Positions 15,464 through 23,421 of a stretch of 64,000 bases of DNA are shown here, piece by piece. Numbering within the stretch: the stretch's first letter is position 1; each line of letters starts with the position of its first letter. This stretch comes from Planctomycetota bacterium (GTDB taxonomy: Bacteria; Planctomycetota; UBA1135; UBA2386). Where the stretch lies: assembly GCA_016713175.1 (NCBI GenBank), contig JADJPQ010000009.1, forward strand, positions 310,001 to 374,000, read 5' to 3'. The translations under genes were made by a program, and so were the position numbers. The notes under the pieces were generated by a model, which ran no database searches, was not told the DNA's origin, and worked only from the letters and a program-made list of their open reading frames with translations.

Positions 15464-16330
15464 CTATCGGCCGTCGAGGGTGTCCAGATTCAGGAGTTCT
15501 GCGGAGCGCACCAGCTCCTCGGTGACGTGGGTGCGCGCGCCCTCCAGATCGGCGTCGGTCAGGTGCAGCTTGTCCAGCGCCGTCGGGTCGATCGTCCAGG
15601 TCAACCCGGCGAATGGTGCCCCGATGCCCATGCCGAGCACCATCTGGTCGGCGACGTGCAGCAGCGCGGTCAGGTCGCCGTCGCCGCGAATCAGCGCCGG
15701 GTCGTGGTGGTTGCGCACCGCGCGCCGCAGTTCGGTCGGCAGGCTCCACGATTCGGTGACGATGCCGCCGGCGTTGGCGTGGTCGAGGCCGACCACCTTG
15801 CGCTCGATCTCCAGGTAGCCGAGGCCGGGATCACCGGCCAGCAGCGCGGGCACGTCGACGATGACGTCGTCGACGACTTGCGCCAGCGCCACCTTGCCGA
15901 CGTTGTGCAGGATGCCCGTGGTGAACGCCGTCGCCGGCTGTTCGTAGCCCGAGCGTTCGGCGAGGAACTGGCAGACCGAGGCGCAGCACAGCGTGTGCTT
16001 CCAGAGCTCGGCGGGATCGACGTAGCCATTGACGCCGACGCGCTTGAAGTACGACGACGTGCAGCTGATCAGCACCAGCTTGACCAGGTTGCGGGTGCCG
16101 AGGTACGCGACGGCATCGCCAACCGAGGCGATTTCCTGCGACAGCCCGTACAGCGAGCTGTTGCACAGCTTGAGGATCCTGGTGGTCAGCGCCGGATCGG
16201 TGCGCACGACCGACACCAGGGTGTCGATCGAGTAGTCCGGGTCGCGGACGATCTGCAACACGCGTTGCGCCACGCCCGGCAACGGCGGCATCGTCCGCAG
16301 CGAACGCATCACCTGGACCAGCTGGCTCAT
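15464..16330 (-). CDS. HDOD domain protein
   Basis: 288 residues, almost entirely one HDOD domain, a relative of HD hydrolases without catalytic metal ligands that often acts as a signalling scaffold in c-di-GMP and chemotaxis circuits. The typical start is LRTMPPLPGVAQRVLQIVRDPD, followed by DPALTTRILKLCNSSLYG at about 44-61 and VGDAVAYLGTRNLVKLVLI. The HD-like helix at FTTGILHNVGKVAL has HN rather than HD, in keeping with HDOD. It is co-transcribed with cheY and the second FliA/WhiG factor. Confidence 0.88.
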   Translation of the reverse strand: MSQLVQVMRSLRTMPPLPGVAQRVLQIVRDPDYSIDTLVSVVRTDPALTTRILKLCNSSLYGLSQEIASVGDAVAYLGTRNLVKLVLISCTSSYFKRVGVNGYVDPAELWKHTLCCASVCQFLAERSGYEQPATAFTTGILHNVGKVALAQVVDDVIVDVPALLAGDPGLGYLEIERKVVGLDHANAGGIVTESWSLPTELRRAVRNHHDPALIRGDGDLTALLHVADQMVLGMGIGAPFAGLTWTIDPTALDKLHLTDADLEGARTHVTEELVRSAELLNLDTLDGR

Positions 16331-16396
16331 GCGCGAGTCACCGCCGCTGTTTTCGACCGTCCAGGCCGGGAACTCGAGGCGGGTTTCCCGAACCGA

Positions 16397-17275
16397 TCAC
16401 CCGTTCTGCATCGTCACGCGATCGAGCTGCGCCTTCAGCCGCGCCATCACGTTGCTGTGGATCTGGCAGACGCGCGACTCGGTCAGCTCCATGATCTCGC
16501 CGATCTCGCGCATCGTCAGGCCCTCGTAGTAGTACATCAGGATGATCAGGCGTTCCTTGCGGGTCAGGTTGCCCGTGATCATCTCCAGCGCATCGCGCTG
16601 CTGGATGGTGTCGAGCGGATCGACACACTTCTTGTCGGCCAGGATCTCGACCTTCTCCATCTCCTTCTCGTCGTCGCCATCGTCCCACTTCTCCGACAGC
16701 GAGAAGATCGTCTTGGCGTTGGCTTCGGCCTCATGCGCCTGCAGGTCCTCGAGCGTCAGGCCGAGCGCGTGCGCCAGTTCGGCCTGGTTGGGCGAACGGC
16801 CGAGCTCGCCCTCGAGCTGCCGCAGCGCGCGTTCGAGCTTGTGCGCCTTCAGCCGGACCAGCCGCGGCACCCAGTCCTGCGACCGCAGCTCGTCGAGGAT
16901 CGAGCCGCGGATGCGGGTCGTGCAATAGGTCTTGAACTTGATGCCGCGTGTCAGGTCGAAGCCGTTGATCGCGTCCATCAGGCCGAATGTGCCGGCCGAC
17001 GCCAGGTCGTCCAGTTCGATCGACTTCGGCAGCGTCTGCAGCAGTCGCTCGGCGATCATTCGCACCAGGGGCATGTGGTGCTCGATCAGGATGTTGCGCA
17101 GGTTGTCGTCGCGCGTGCGCTTGTAGGTCTTCCAGATCGTCTCCAGTTCATCCTCGGTCAAGGCCGTCGACCCCGAAGCGGGCGGCGCGGCCTTCTTGCT
17201 CTCGACAGCCTTCAGGCGCGAGGCAGGGGCGGACGAACGGACGGCGGGACGCACGGCGACCGAGGACTTGGCCAT
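16397..17275 (-). CDS. Second FliA/WhiG-family sigma factor
   Basis: 292 residues. After a disordered 40-residue leader rich in alanine and serine come region 2 (LIEHHMPLVRMIAERL and FGLMDAINGFDLTRGIKFKTYC, about 62-125), region 3 (SPNQAELAHALGLTLEDL, about 160-177) and region 4 (LTMREIGEIMELTESRVCQIHSNVM, about 253-277). The extra acidic stretch DDGDDEKEME between regions 3 and 4 is unusual. It shares the family with FliA at 4454-5185 but is clearly diverged, so it probably reads a different promoter set. It is the first gene of the operon with HDOD, cheY and cheX, with GGAG about 9 bases before the ATG, and the leader carries a GEMM-like riboswitch. Confidence 0.9.
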   Translation of the reverse strand: MAKSSVAVRPAVRSSAPASRLKAVESKKAAPPASGSTALTEDELETIWKTYKRTRDDNLRNILIEHHMPLVRMIAERLLQTLPKSIELDDLASAGTFGLMDAINGFDLTRGIKFKTYCTTRIRGSILDELRSQDWVPRLVRLKAHKLERALRQLEGELGRSPNQAELAHALGLTLEDLQAHEAEANAKTIFSLSEKWDDGDDEKEMEKVEILADKKCVDPLDTIQQRDALEMITGNLTRKERLIILMYYYEGLTMREIGEIMELTESRVCQIHSNVMARLKAQLDRVTMQNG

Positions 17276-17481
17276 TGTCGGGACTCCAGGAAGCAGCGGG
17301 CGGATCGGGAAGGCGGAAACACCGGCGCGACGATTGCGCGGTGGTCGAAGGCAGCTCCTGACGCGTCGAGTGGCAACCGGCGGTTGGCCTCGAGGTCGAT
17401 TCCCGTCCTCTTCTGGAGGTGATGACAGCGCTACGTGTGCAGACGGTCGTGGCGGGTCTGCAGCGGTCGTGTTGTAGCCGT

Positions 17482-17583
17482 CGCTTCATTTCGGGAACCG
17501 GCTGCCATGGCCGACTTGCGTCGGCCGAAGGCCCTCTGGCTTTGCGTCACCGGCTTTCGCCGGGTTTGCCTTTTCGAGAAGCG
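17482..17583 (-). promoter_or_regulatory. c-di-GMP-I (GEMM) riboswitch, candidate
   Basis: Read on the minus strand, this leader contains the hallmarks of the GEMM-I aptamer in order: GGCAAACC (17570-17563), a CCGGC-GAAA-GCCGG tetraloop hairpin (17563-17550), the near-invariant GACGCAAAGCC (17548-17538), a second arm with GGCCGAC-GCAA-GTCGGCC (17526-17509) and a closing GGCAGCCGGTTCCCG. The ends close by CGCTTC with GAAGCG plus TCG with CGA. The GAAA tetraloop and its docking arm are as expected. It lies 207 bases upstream of the sigma factor start. A hairpin TGCAGAC/GTCTGCA follows at 17462-17438, without a U-run, so control of translation or of a distant terminator is possible. No alignment was run. 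Confidence 0.8.
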
Positions 17584-17724
17584 TCTTGGTGGGAGCTCAG
17601 CACCAAAGAACGTGACCCTCGCGGGTCGGCCCGAGTAGATCGGCCGATCGGGTAGAGTTGTTGAGCAGTTTCTGTGGAAAATCTTGAGAGAAGTCCTAAG
17701 TCTATATTCGATATATTATTGCGA
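17584..17724 (-). promoter_or_regulatory. AT-rich promoter-like region upstream of the riboswitch
   Basis: Between the end of apt and the aptamer is an A+T-rich pocket (about 17650-17724) that stands out in this high-G+C window. Read on the minus strand it contains TTGAAT (just inside apt), TATATC and TATAGA elements that could serve as a promoter for the motility operon, but no pair has an ideal spacing. The remaining sequence, and the 200 bases between aptamer and sigma factor, show no gene. Confidence 0.4.
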
Positions 17725-18252
17725 TCATTCAAAACGCAACAACGCTTCCACACGGTGGCTGCCGAGTCGCTTGCGACCGCCCAGGAACGCCAGGTCGATC
17801 ACGAACGCGCAACCGGCGACCTGACCGCCGCAGCTTTCGACCAGTTGCGCCGCGGCGGCCATTGTTCCGCCAGTGGCCAGCAGGTCGTCGACGACCACAA
17901 CCCGCTCACCGCGGGCGATGGCATCCTGATGGATCTCGACGGCGTCGGTGCCGTACTCCAGGACGTATTCCACCCGATTGGTCTTCCAGGGCAGTTTGCC
18001 TGGCTTGCGGATCGGCACGAACCCCTTGCCGAGCTTCATCGCCAGCGGCGCACCGAACAGGAACCCGCGCGACTCGATCGCGGCGACTTTGTCGACACGA
18101 CCCCAGTCGATGGCGGCGAAGCGTTCGATCACATGCGTCATCGCCGGCGGCGAGGCCAACAGCGGCGTGATGTCCTTGAACAGGATGCCGGGCTTGGGGA
18201 AGTCGGGAACGTCGCGCAGGTAGCGGTTCAGGTCCATGGGCGCAGCCGGCAT
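17725..18252 (-). CDS. apt: Adenine phosphoribosyltransferase
   Basis: 175 residues (170 if ATG at 18237 is used). The enzyme joins adenine and PRPP to give AMP in purine salvage. The PRPP-binding signature VVVVDDLLATGGTMAAAAQLV is at about 118-138, the catalytic acidic pair being DD. The N-terminal RDVPDFPKPGILFKDITPLL and the ESRGFLFGAPLA block are typical of bacterial Apt. Length is normal. It is divergent from arsM; 105 bases separate the starts. Its downstream end leads into the riboswitch-controlled operon. Confidence 0.94.
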   Translation of the reverse strand: MPAAPMDLNRYLRDVPDFPKPGILFKDITPLLASPPAMTHVIERFAAIDWGRVDKVAAIESRGFLFGAPLAMKLGKGFVPIRKPGKLPWKTNRVEYVLEYGTDAVEIHQDAIARGERVVVVDDLLATGGTMAAAAQLVESCGGQVAGCAFVIDLAFLGGRKRLGSHRVEALLRFE

Positions 18253-18357
18253 TCAACGACATCGCCGCTTGCCGGCCAAGCCGATCGGGTCGATGTGCGA
18301 ATCGCATGGCGGCACATGCGTCCTTCTCATGCCTGCCTCGTCCTGGTGGCCAGAACC

Positions 18358-19182
18358 ATGAACCAACCAACCGAACCGACTTCCCAAGCAGCCAACGACC
18401 AGATCCGAGCCGCGGTCCGCGAGCGCTATGCCGCCGCTTCGAGCAGTGGCGGCTGTGGTTGTGCCCCGGCCGCCACCGGCTGTTGCGGTGCGCCGGTTTC
18501 AGCCGATGAAGTCGCGCAGGCGCTGGGCTACAGCCAGGAACAGACCGGCGCGGTGCCAGCGGGTGCCAACCTCGGACTGGGGTGCGGCAACCCGACCGCG
18601 ATCGCCAGCCTGCAACTGGGCCAGACGGTGCTCGATCTCGGCAGTGGCGCCGGCTTCGACGCGTTCCTGGCGGCGCGGGCGGTGGGGCCGAGCGGTCGAG
18701 TGATCGGCGTCGACATGACGCCGGAGATGCTGGCGAAGGCCCGCCAGAATCGCGCTCAGGGCAACTGGCAGAACGTCGACTTCCGGCTCGGCGAGATCGA
18801 GAACCTGCCGGTCGCCGATCGCTCGGTCGATGTCGTGATCTCCAATTGCGTGATCAACCTGTCGCCGGACAAGAGCCGCGTGCTGGCCGAGACGTTCCGG
18901 GTGCTGCGGCCGGGCGGGCGCATCGCGGTGTCGGACATCGTGGCCCTGCGGCCGATCCCCGAGGCCATGAAGGCCGACTTCGCGCTCTACACGGGCTGTG
19001 TCGCCGGCGCGGCGACGATCGACGCCTTGCGGACGATGCTGACCAACGTTGGTTTCACCGACATCCGGATCGAACCGAAGACCGAACTGCGCGAAGTCGT
19101 CGATGGCTGGTTCCCCGAACGCGGAATCGGCGACGTCGTCGCTTCGGCGAACATCACGGCCGTGCGGCCATCGGGTGCATGA
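18358..19182 (+). CDS. arsM: Arsenite S-adenosylmethionine methyltransferase
   Basis: 274 residues. ArsM methylates As(III) to mono-, di- and trimethyl forms using SAM, giving resistance by volatilisation. A cysteine cluster at about 33-44 (CGCAPAATGCC) corresponds to the N-terminal CC element. SAM motif I is VLDLGSGAGFDAFLAARAVG at about 92-111. The two catalytic arsenic-binding cysteines are at 164 (ISNCVINLSPDK) and 214 (YTGCVAGA), 50 residues apart as in characterised ArsM. The start used leaves out 18 codons of possible upstream frame. The following sigma-factor gene overlaps by ATGA, so it belongs to the same unit. Confidence 0.93.
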   Translation: MNQPTEPTSQAANDQIRAAVRERYAAASSSGGCGCAPAATGCCGAPVSADEVAQALGYSQEQTGAVPAGANLGLGCGNPTAIASLQLGQTVLDLGSGAGFDAFLAARAVGPSGRVIGVDMTPEMLAKARQNRAQGNWQNVDFRLGEIENLPVADRSVDVVISNCVINLSPDKSRVLAETFRVLRPGGRIAVSDIVALRPIPEAMKADFALYTGCVAGAATIDALRTMLTNVGFTDIRIEPKTELREVVDGWFPERGIGDVVASANITAVRPSGA

Positions 19183-19748
19183 ACGACCAGGATCTCGAGC
19201 TGGCGTGGCCGCCGCTGCAGCAGCAGCTGCAGGCGTTCGTCCGGCGGCGCGTGCGCGACCGCGATGCCGCCGACGACATCGTGCAGGATGTCTTCGTCAA
19301 GCTGGCGACGCGGCTCGCGGAGTCGCCGGACCGTTCGGCGCTGCACGCCTGGGTGTTCCAGGTCGCGCGTCATGCGGTGATCGACTGGTGGCGCACGCGC
19401 CGGCCGCTTGCCGAGTTGCCCGCCGAGTTCGCCGTGCCTGCCGCCGATCCGCCGCGACCGGGAGACCCGGAATGGGATGGCCTGTGCGCGTCGTTCCGGT
19501 CGTTCGTGCACGCACTGCCGCCGAAGTATCGCGAGGCGGTGCTGTTGACCGAGTACGAGGGACTGACGCAGAAGGAGCTCGCCGAGCGACTGGGAATCGC
19601 CCTGTCGACCGCCAAGTCGCGGGTGCAGCGCGGTCGCCGGCAACTGCAGAAGGTGCTGCTCGACTGCTGTTCGTTCGAACTGGATCGCCGCGGCCAGGTC
19701 ATCGACTGGCAGCGCCGGAGGCAGGGCGGCTGTCCCGAGTGCGGTTGA
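19179..19748 (+). CDS. sigZ: ECF sigma factor, SigZ-like
   Basis: 189 residues. Region 2 (DAADDIVQDVFVKLATRL and ALHAWVFQVARHAVIDWWR) and region 4 (LPPKYREAVLLTEYEGLTQKELAERLGIALSTAKSRV, about 109-145) are clear. The C-terminal extension with CCSFELDRRGQVIDWQRR and a closing CPECG is the SigZ signature; the four cysteines could bind a metal or a thiol-reactive compound. Translational coupling to arsM suggests that the factor responds to arsenic or related stress, which is inference from position. No anti-sigma gene is adjacent, and the cysteine tail may replace it. Confidence 0.85.
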   Translation: MNDQDLELAWPPLQQQLQAFVRRRVRDRDAADDIVQDVFVKLATRLAESPDRSALHAWVFQVARHAVIDWWRTRRPLAELPAEFAVPAADPPRPGDPEWDGLCASFRSFVHALPPKYREAVLLTEYEGLTQKELAERLGIALSTAKSRVQRGRRQLQKVLLDCCSFELDRRGQVIDWQRRRQGGCPECG

Positions 19749-19772
19749 GCCGTGAGGCCGGCCGCGCCGGCC

Positions 19773-20786
19773 TCAGATGTGAGCGCCGTGCCGCAGGCGA
19801 TCCTCGTTCTGCGGATCGATCGGGCTCTTGTGCAGGAAGCCACCGTTCATCTCGATGCGCTCGGCGCGGACACCCGGTGCGCGGAAGTCGTGGAAGTGCG
19901 TCGACGACTTCGAATAGTGCGACACGTAGGCTTTCCGGGTCAGGGCCCGGTTGCGGACCGGGGCACCGCCGTGCGTCAGCGCCCCGTGCCAGATCAGCGC
20001 GTCGCCCTTCTTCGGCGTGAAGATCTGCTCAGTGAGGCCCCAGGACCGTGCCACGTCGTACAGGTAGTCGTGGAACTGCCGTGCCGTGCGCGTCGACTTG
20101 TCGGTGCGGAAGATGCCGTCGCCCCAGTCGAACTTCGGACAATGCTGGGAGCCGGGGATGTACTTCAGCGGTCCCGAGTCGACGTGGATGTCCTCGAGCG
20201 CGATCCAGCAACCGATCAGCTGGCTCGGTACACACGCCGGCACGAACGCGAAGTCGGCGTGCATGTCCTGTTCGCTGCCGGTGAAGAATGACAGCGACTG
20301 CAGCACCACCGGGCGATCGCGGAAGATGTGGCCGATCATCTCGACGACGCGCGGGTGCAAGGACATCTTCTTGGCCGCGATCGAGTAGTTGTGGAAGTCG
20401 TTCAGCCGCAGGTGGATCGAGTTGCGGTCGGCCTTCAGATCCTCGATGTACTGCGGCTCGATCTCTGCGATCGGCCGGACCGGGTGGATGTCGCAGTCGA
20501 CACGCAGCTTGAAGGTCCGGTGGTTGGCCAGCATCTCGGCCATGTCGGCCATGTAGGCATCGATCAGCGCTGGTTGGATCGCGCCGGGAAGCACCACGTA
20601 GCCCTGCACCATCCACTGCAGCAGTTGGGACTTCAGCAGGCCGGGTTGCACCGGGCGCGGCACCAGCGAGTCGACATACCGGCTGATCTCGAGCGCGGGT
20701 CGATCGAGCCAGGGCAACGTGTCGGAGTCGAAGTCCTTGAACGGGATGCGGTCGGGATGCGTGCCGGCGTACTTGGGTTCTTGCAT
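19773..20786 (-). CDS. Phytanoyl-CoA dioxygenase (PhyH) family protein
   Basis: 337 residues from ATG at 20786. The family holds Fe(II)/2-oxoglutarate dioxygenases that hydroxylate small molecules, with substrates that vary widely. The iron-binding H-x-D is HAD at 176-178 (in QDMHADFAF), the probable distal histidine is H272 in ALTHGGAPVRN, and the arginine for 2-oxoglutarate follows in RNRALTRKAYVSHY. The central GPLKYIPGSQH is a family hallmark. The substrate is unknown. It is divergent from an FNR-type regulator, and a palindromic FNR-like box lies between the starts, so expression may depend on oxygen or nitric oxide. Confidence 0.85.
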   Translation of the reverse strand: MQEPKYAGTHPDRIPFKDFDSDTLPWLDRPALEISRYVDSLVPRPVQPGLLKSQLLQWMVQGYVVLPGAIQPALIDAYMADMAEMLANHRTFKLRVDCDIHPVRPIAEIEPQYIEDLKADRNSIHLRLNDFHNYSIAAKKMSLHPRVVEMIGHIFRDRPVVLQSLSFFTGSEQDMHADFAFVPACVPSQLIGCWIALEDIHVDSGPLKYIPGSQHCPKFDWGDGIFRTDKSTRTARQFHDYLYDVARSWGLTEQIFTPKKGDALIWHGALTHGGAPVRNRALTRKAYVSHYSKSSTHFHDFRAPGVRAERIEMNGGFLHKSPIDPQNEDRLRHGAHI

Positions 20787-20841
20787 GGGGCGGGACTTGG
20801 ATGGGGACCTGTGCGTAGTCGAGCGGCCTGCGCCTTGTGGC

Positions 20842-20861
20842 GACTTGACCTGGATCAAGTC
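20842..20861. promoter_or_regulatory. FNR/Dnr-type binding site
   Basis: GACTTGA and TCAAGTC form perfect 7-base arms around CCTGGA; read as the usual box it is TTGAC-CTGG-ATCAA, one base off TTGAT-N4-ATCAA. It is centred 36 bases before the regulator gene and about 66 bases before the dioxygenase gene. The regulator at 20888 has the E-x-x-(S/A)-R recognition helix expected for this half-site. Confidence 0.75.
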
Positions 20862-20887
20862 CGTGGGAGAAAGCCTCACACTGGCTG

Positions 20888-21631
20888 ATGAACTCGTTCG
20901 CGCTGTCGTCCCCTCCGACCCAGATCGCCAGGCTGTCCGCCTGTCGGGTGTGCGCCTTCCTGCCGCCGGCGGAGTTCGCGCCGCACGCTGTCGGGTTGCC
21001 GTCGCCGGCTCACGAGCACGAGAACCTGGTCTGTCGGCGCGACGAGCCGATCTATCGCGCGGGCTCGCCATGCGGTGCGATCCACGTGCTCACCGAGGGC
21101 CTGGTCGCGATCCGCCGCATTGCCCAGGACGGCAACGCGATGATCGTTCGGCTGGTGTTCCCGGTGACGGCGTTCGACTTGACCGCGTTCCTGCGCACCG
21201 ATCGCTACTCTGCGGAGGCCGTGCCGTTGGTGCCGAGTCGGGTCTGCCGGCTGCGACGCGAAGTGTTCGATCGACTCGCCGAGCACAATCCAACGATGGC
21301 GATGGCGTTGATGCGCGGCATGGCCGCTGATCTGGCCGCGGCCGAGGAGAATCTGCAGGCGGTGGCGCAGCGTTCGGCCCGCGAACGGCTGCTCGGGCTG
21401 CTGTTGCGGCTCGCCACCGTCGGTGCGCCGCGCACCGCGAGCGACGGTCTCGAACGGTTCGTGCTGCCGTTGTCGCGCCAGGACATGGCCTCGATCACGG
21501 CGATGCGGCCCGAGACGCTGGCGCGACTGCTGCGCGATTTCGAGTTCGAGGGACTGCTGCGCTTCCGACGCCGCGTCGTCGAAGTGCTCGACCCAGGACG
21601 GTTGTTCGCCGCCGTCGGCGAGTCGCCGTAG
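20888..21631 (+). CDS. Crp/FNR-family transcriptional regulator
   Basis: 247 residues. The N-terminal cyclic-nucleotide-fold domain spans about 40-150 (VCRRDEPIYRAGSPCGAIHVLTEGLVAI), followed by the dimer helix (MAADLAAAEENLQAVAQRSARERL) and the C-terminal winged helix at about 185-240 (PLSRQDMASITAMRPETLARLLRDFE). The recognition helix has E-T-L-A-R, close to E-x-x-S-R of FNR. Cysteines lie at CRVC near residue 19, at about 49 and at about 63; the spacing differs from E. coli FNR, so an iron-sulfur cluster is possible but not shown. The 36-base distance to an FNR-type box suggests autoregulation and control of the divergent dioxygenase. Confidence 0.88.
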   Translation: MNSFALSSPPTQIARLSACRVCAFLPPAEFAPHAVGLPSPAHEHENLVCRRDEPIYRAGSPCGAIHVLTEGLVAIRRIAQDGNAMIVRLVFPVTAFDLTAFLRTDRYSAEAVPLVPSRVCRLRREVFDRLAEHNPTMAMALMRGMAADLAAAEENLQAVAQRSARERLLGLLLRLATVGAPRTASDGLERFVLPLSRQDMASITAMRPETLARLLRDFEFEGLLRFRRRVVEVLDPGRLFAAVGESP

Positions 21632-21646
21632 GTCGTCGGCGTCGCG

Positions 21647-23377
21647 TCACATCCGTTCGGGCGCCGGAATGCCGAGCAGGAACAGGCCGGTGGTCAGCAC
21701 CCGGCGGGCGGCATCGACGAGCAGCAGGCGGGCGGCGCGAACGGGCGGTTCGGCGTCGAGCACGCGGTGGTCGCGCAGGTACGAGTGGATCTCCCCGGCC
21801 AGCGCGATGGCGTGCGCGGTCACGTGACTCGGCTCGCTCTGGTCGGCGGCGCGCTGCACCGCGGTGCCGAACTCGAGCATCGTCAGCAGCACCCGCTCGG
21901 CGTCCTCCAGGCAGGTCCAGTCGACCTGCTCGGGCGTCGGTACCGGCGCCTCGGCTTTGCGCAGGATCGACGCCAGCCGCGCGCACGCGTACTGCACGTA
22001 CGGTCCGGTCTCGCCGTCGAAGTTCAACATCGAGTCCCAGTCGAACTTGACGTCCTTGATGCGCGAGTTCTTCAGGTCGTTGAACACGATCGCCGACACG
22101 CCGACCTGTTCGGCGATGCGGTCGGCATCGGGCAGGTCCGGGTTCTTGTCGCGGATGATCTGGCGGACCTTGGCGACGGCTTCGTCGAGGATCTCGTCGA
22201 GGAACACCGCGTTGCCGGCACGCGAGGCGAACTTCTCCCAGTTGCCGTCGGCGGTCTTCGACAGCACCAGCCCGAACGGCACGTGTTCGACCGCGGCGGC
22301 GATCGGCTCGTTCATCTTCTGCAGCACGGCCTTCAGCTGGTCGAAGTGCAGCTTCTGCTCGGCGCCGACGACGTACAGGATCCGCGTGGGATGGAACGTC
22401 GCCTCGCGGTAGAAGACCGCAGCGAGGTCACGCGTGTGATACAGCGTCGTGCCGTCGCTCTTGCGCAGCAGGCACGGTGCCTTGATGCCCTGGGCTTTCA
22501 GATCGACGATCTCGGCGCCTTCGGACTTCTCCAGCACCCCAGCGGCAGTGACGCGTGCCATCGCGGCTGCCATCTTGTCCTCGAAGAACGATTCGCCGGT
22601 GATGTGGTCGAAGGTCACGCCGAGCCGGTCGTATGGGCCCTGGAACGCCTTCAGCGATTCATCGCGCAGGAACTGCCACATGCGCCGTTCCTGATTGTCC
22701 TGGCCGGACTCCAGCGCCTGGAAATGCCGTGCCGCCTCGTCGTCGAGCCCGGGGTTGGTCTTCACCTCGTTCGAGTAGCGCTTGTACAGCTCGAACATGT
22801 AGCGCATCGGCGCCTTGGCGAGTTCCTGTTCGTTCCCCCAATGCATGTAGGCGGTCATCATCTTGGCGAACGGCATGCCCCAGTCGCCGAGGTGATTGAT
22901 GCCGTGCACGGTGGCGCCGAGGTGGCGGTGGATCCGCCGCAGCGAGTTGCCGATCACCGTGCTGCGCATGTGACCGATGTGGAACGGCTTGGCGATGTTC
23001 GGCGAACTGAAATCGAGGCAGACGGTCTGGCCGTTGGCGGCGGCGGGTCCGTACGGCGCCTGGCTCTGCGCGATCGCGGTGACGACATCGCGCGCCAGCG
23101 CACTGCGACGGAACTTGAAGTTGACGAACGGGCCGGCAGCGGTGGCGCTGGCGATCACGTCGTCGGCCGGGATGCGCTGCGCGAGTTCGGCAGCGAATGC
23201 CGGCGGCGCCTTGCCGGCCGCCTTGGCGAGCTGGAACGCGCCGAGCGCCACATCGCCATGGTCCTTGTTCTTTGGCGGCTCGAGGCGGAGTCCGGCGTCG
23301 GCCTGCTCGGCGGTCAGGCCAAGCGTTTCCAGCGCGGTACGGGCGACGGTCCGCAGGTGACGATGCAGTTCGCTCAT
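21647..23377 (-). CDS. argS: Arginyl-tRNA synthetase
   Basis: 576 residues from ATG at 23377; the frame is open upstream only as a shadow of the protease gene. ArgS charges tRNA-Arg. The class I HIGH motif appears as FHIGHMRS at about 131-138 after the typical DFSSPNIAKP. The ArgS N-terminal domain (about 1-85, with NKDHGDVAL and PGFVNFK-like AGPFVNFKF) and the C-terminal anticodon-binding DALR domain (from about 455, with YVQYACARLASILRKA) are present. As in many ArgS, no KMSKS is seen; the region reads LVLSKTADGNWEKFASRAG. It lies convergent with the regulator gene, 15 bases between the ends. Confidence 0.95.
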   Translation of the reverse strand: MSELHRHLRTVARTALETLGLTAEQADAGLRLEPPKNKDHGDVALGAFQLAKAAGKAPPAFAAELAQRIPADDVIASATAAGPFVNFKFRRSALARDVVTAIAQSQAPYGPAAANGQTVCLDFSSPNIAKPFHIGHMRSTVIGNSLRRIHRHLGATVHGINHLGDWGMPFAKMMTAYMHWGNEQELAKAPMRYMFELYKRYSNEVKTNPGLDDEAARHFQALESGQDNQERRMWQFLRDESLKAFQGPYDRLGVTFDHITGESFFEDKMAAAMARVTAAGVLEKSEGAEIVDLKAQGIKAPCLLRKSDGTTLYHTRDLAAVFYREATFHPTRILYVVGAEQKLHFDQLKAVLQKMNEPIAAAVEHVPFGLVLSKTADGNWEKFASRAGNAVFLDEILDEAVAKVRQIIRDKNPDLPDADRIAEQVGVSAIVFNDLKNSRIKDVKFDWDSMLNFDGETGPYVQYACARLASILRKAEAPVPTPEQVDWTCLEDAERVLLTMLEFGTAVQRAADQSEPSHVTAHAIALAGEIHSYLRDHRVLDAEPPVRAARLLLVDAARRVLTTGLFLLGIPAPERM

Positions 23378-23421
23378 CGGGGGGCGGGGAGGATACCGCC
23401 GTCGCTCCCCGCCCGCGTCGT

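Noticed and set aside
17419..17655. Plus-strand reading frames across the riboswitch region
   Set aside because: They are arginine- and serine-rich, have no homologous pattern and run antisense to the structured leader.
18253..18357. ArsR operator before arsM
   Set aside because: Only weak, imperfect symmetry around ATGTGCGAATCGCAT, and no arsR gene in the window.
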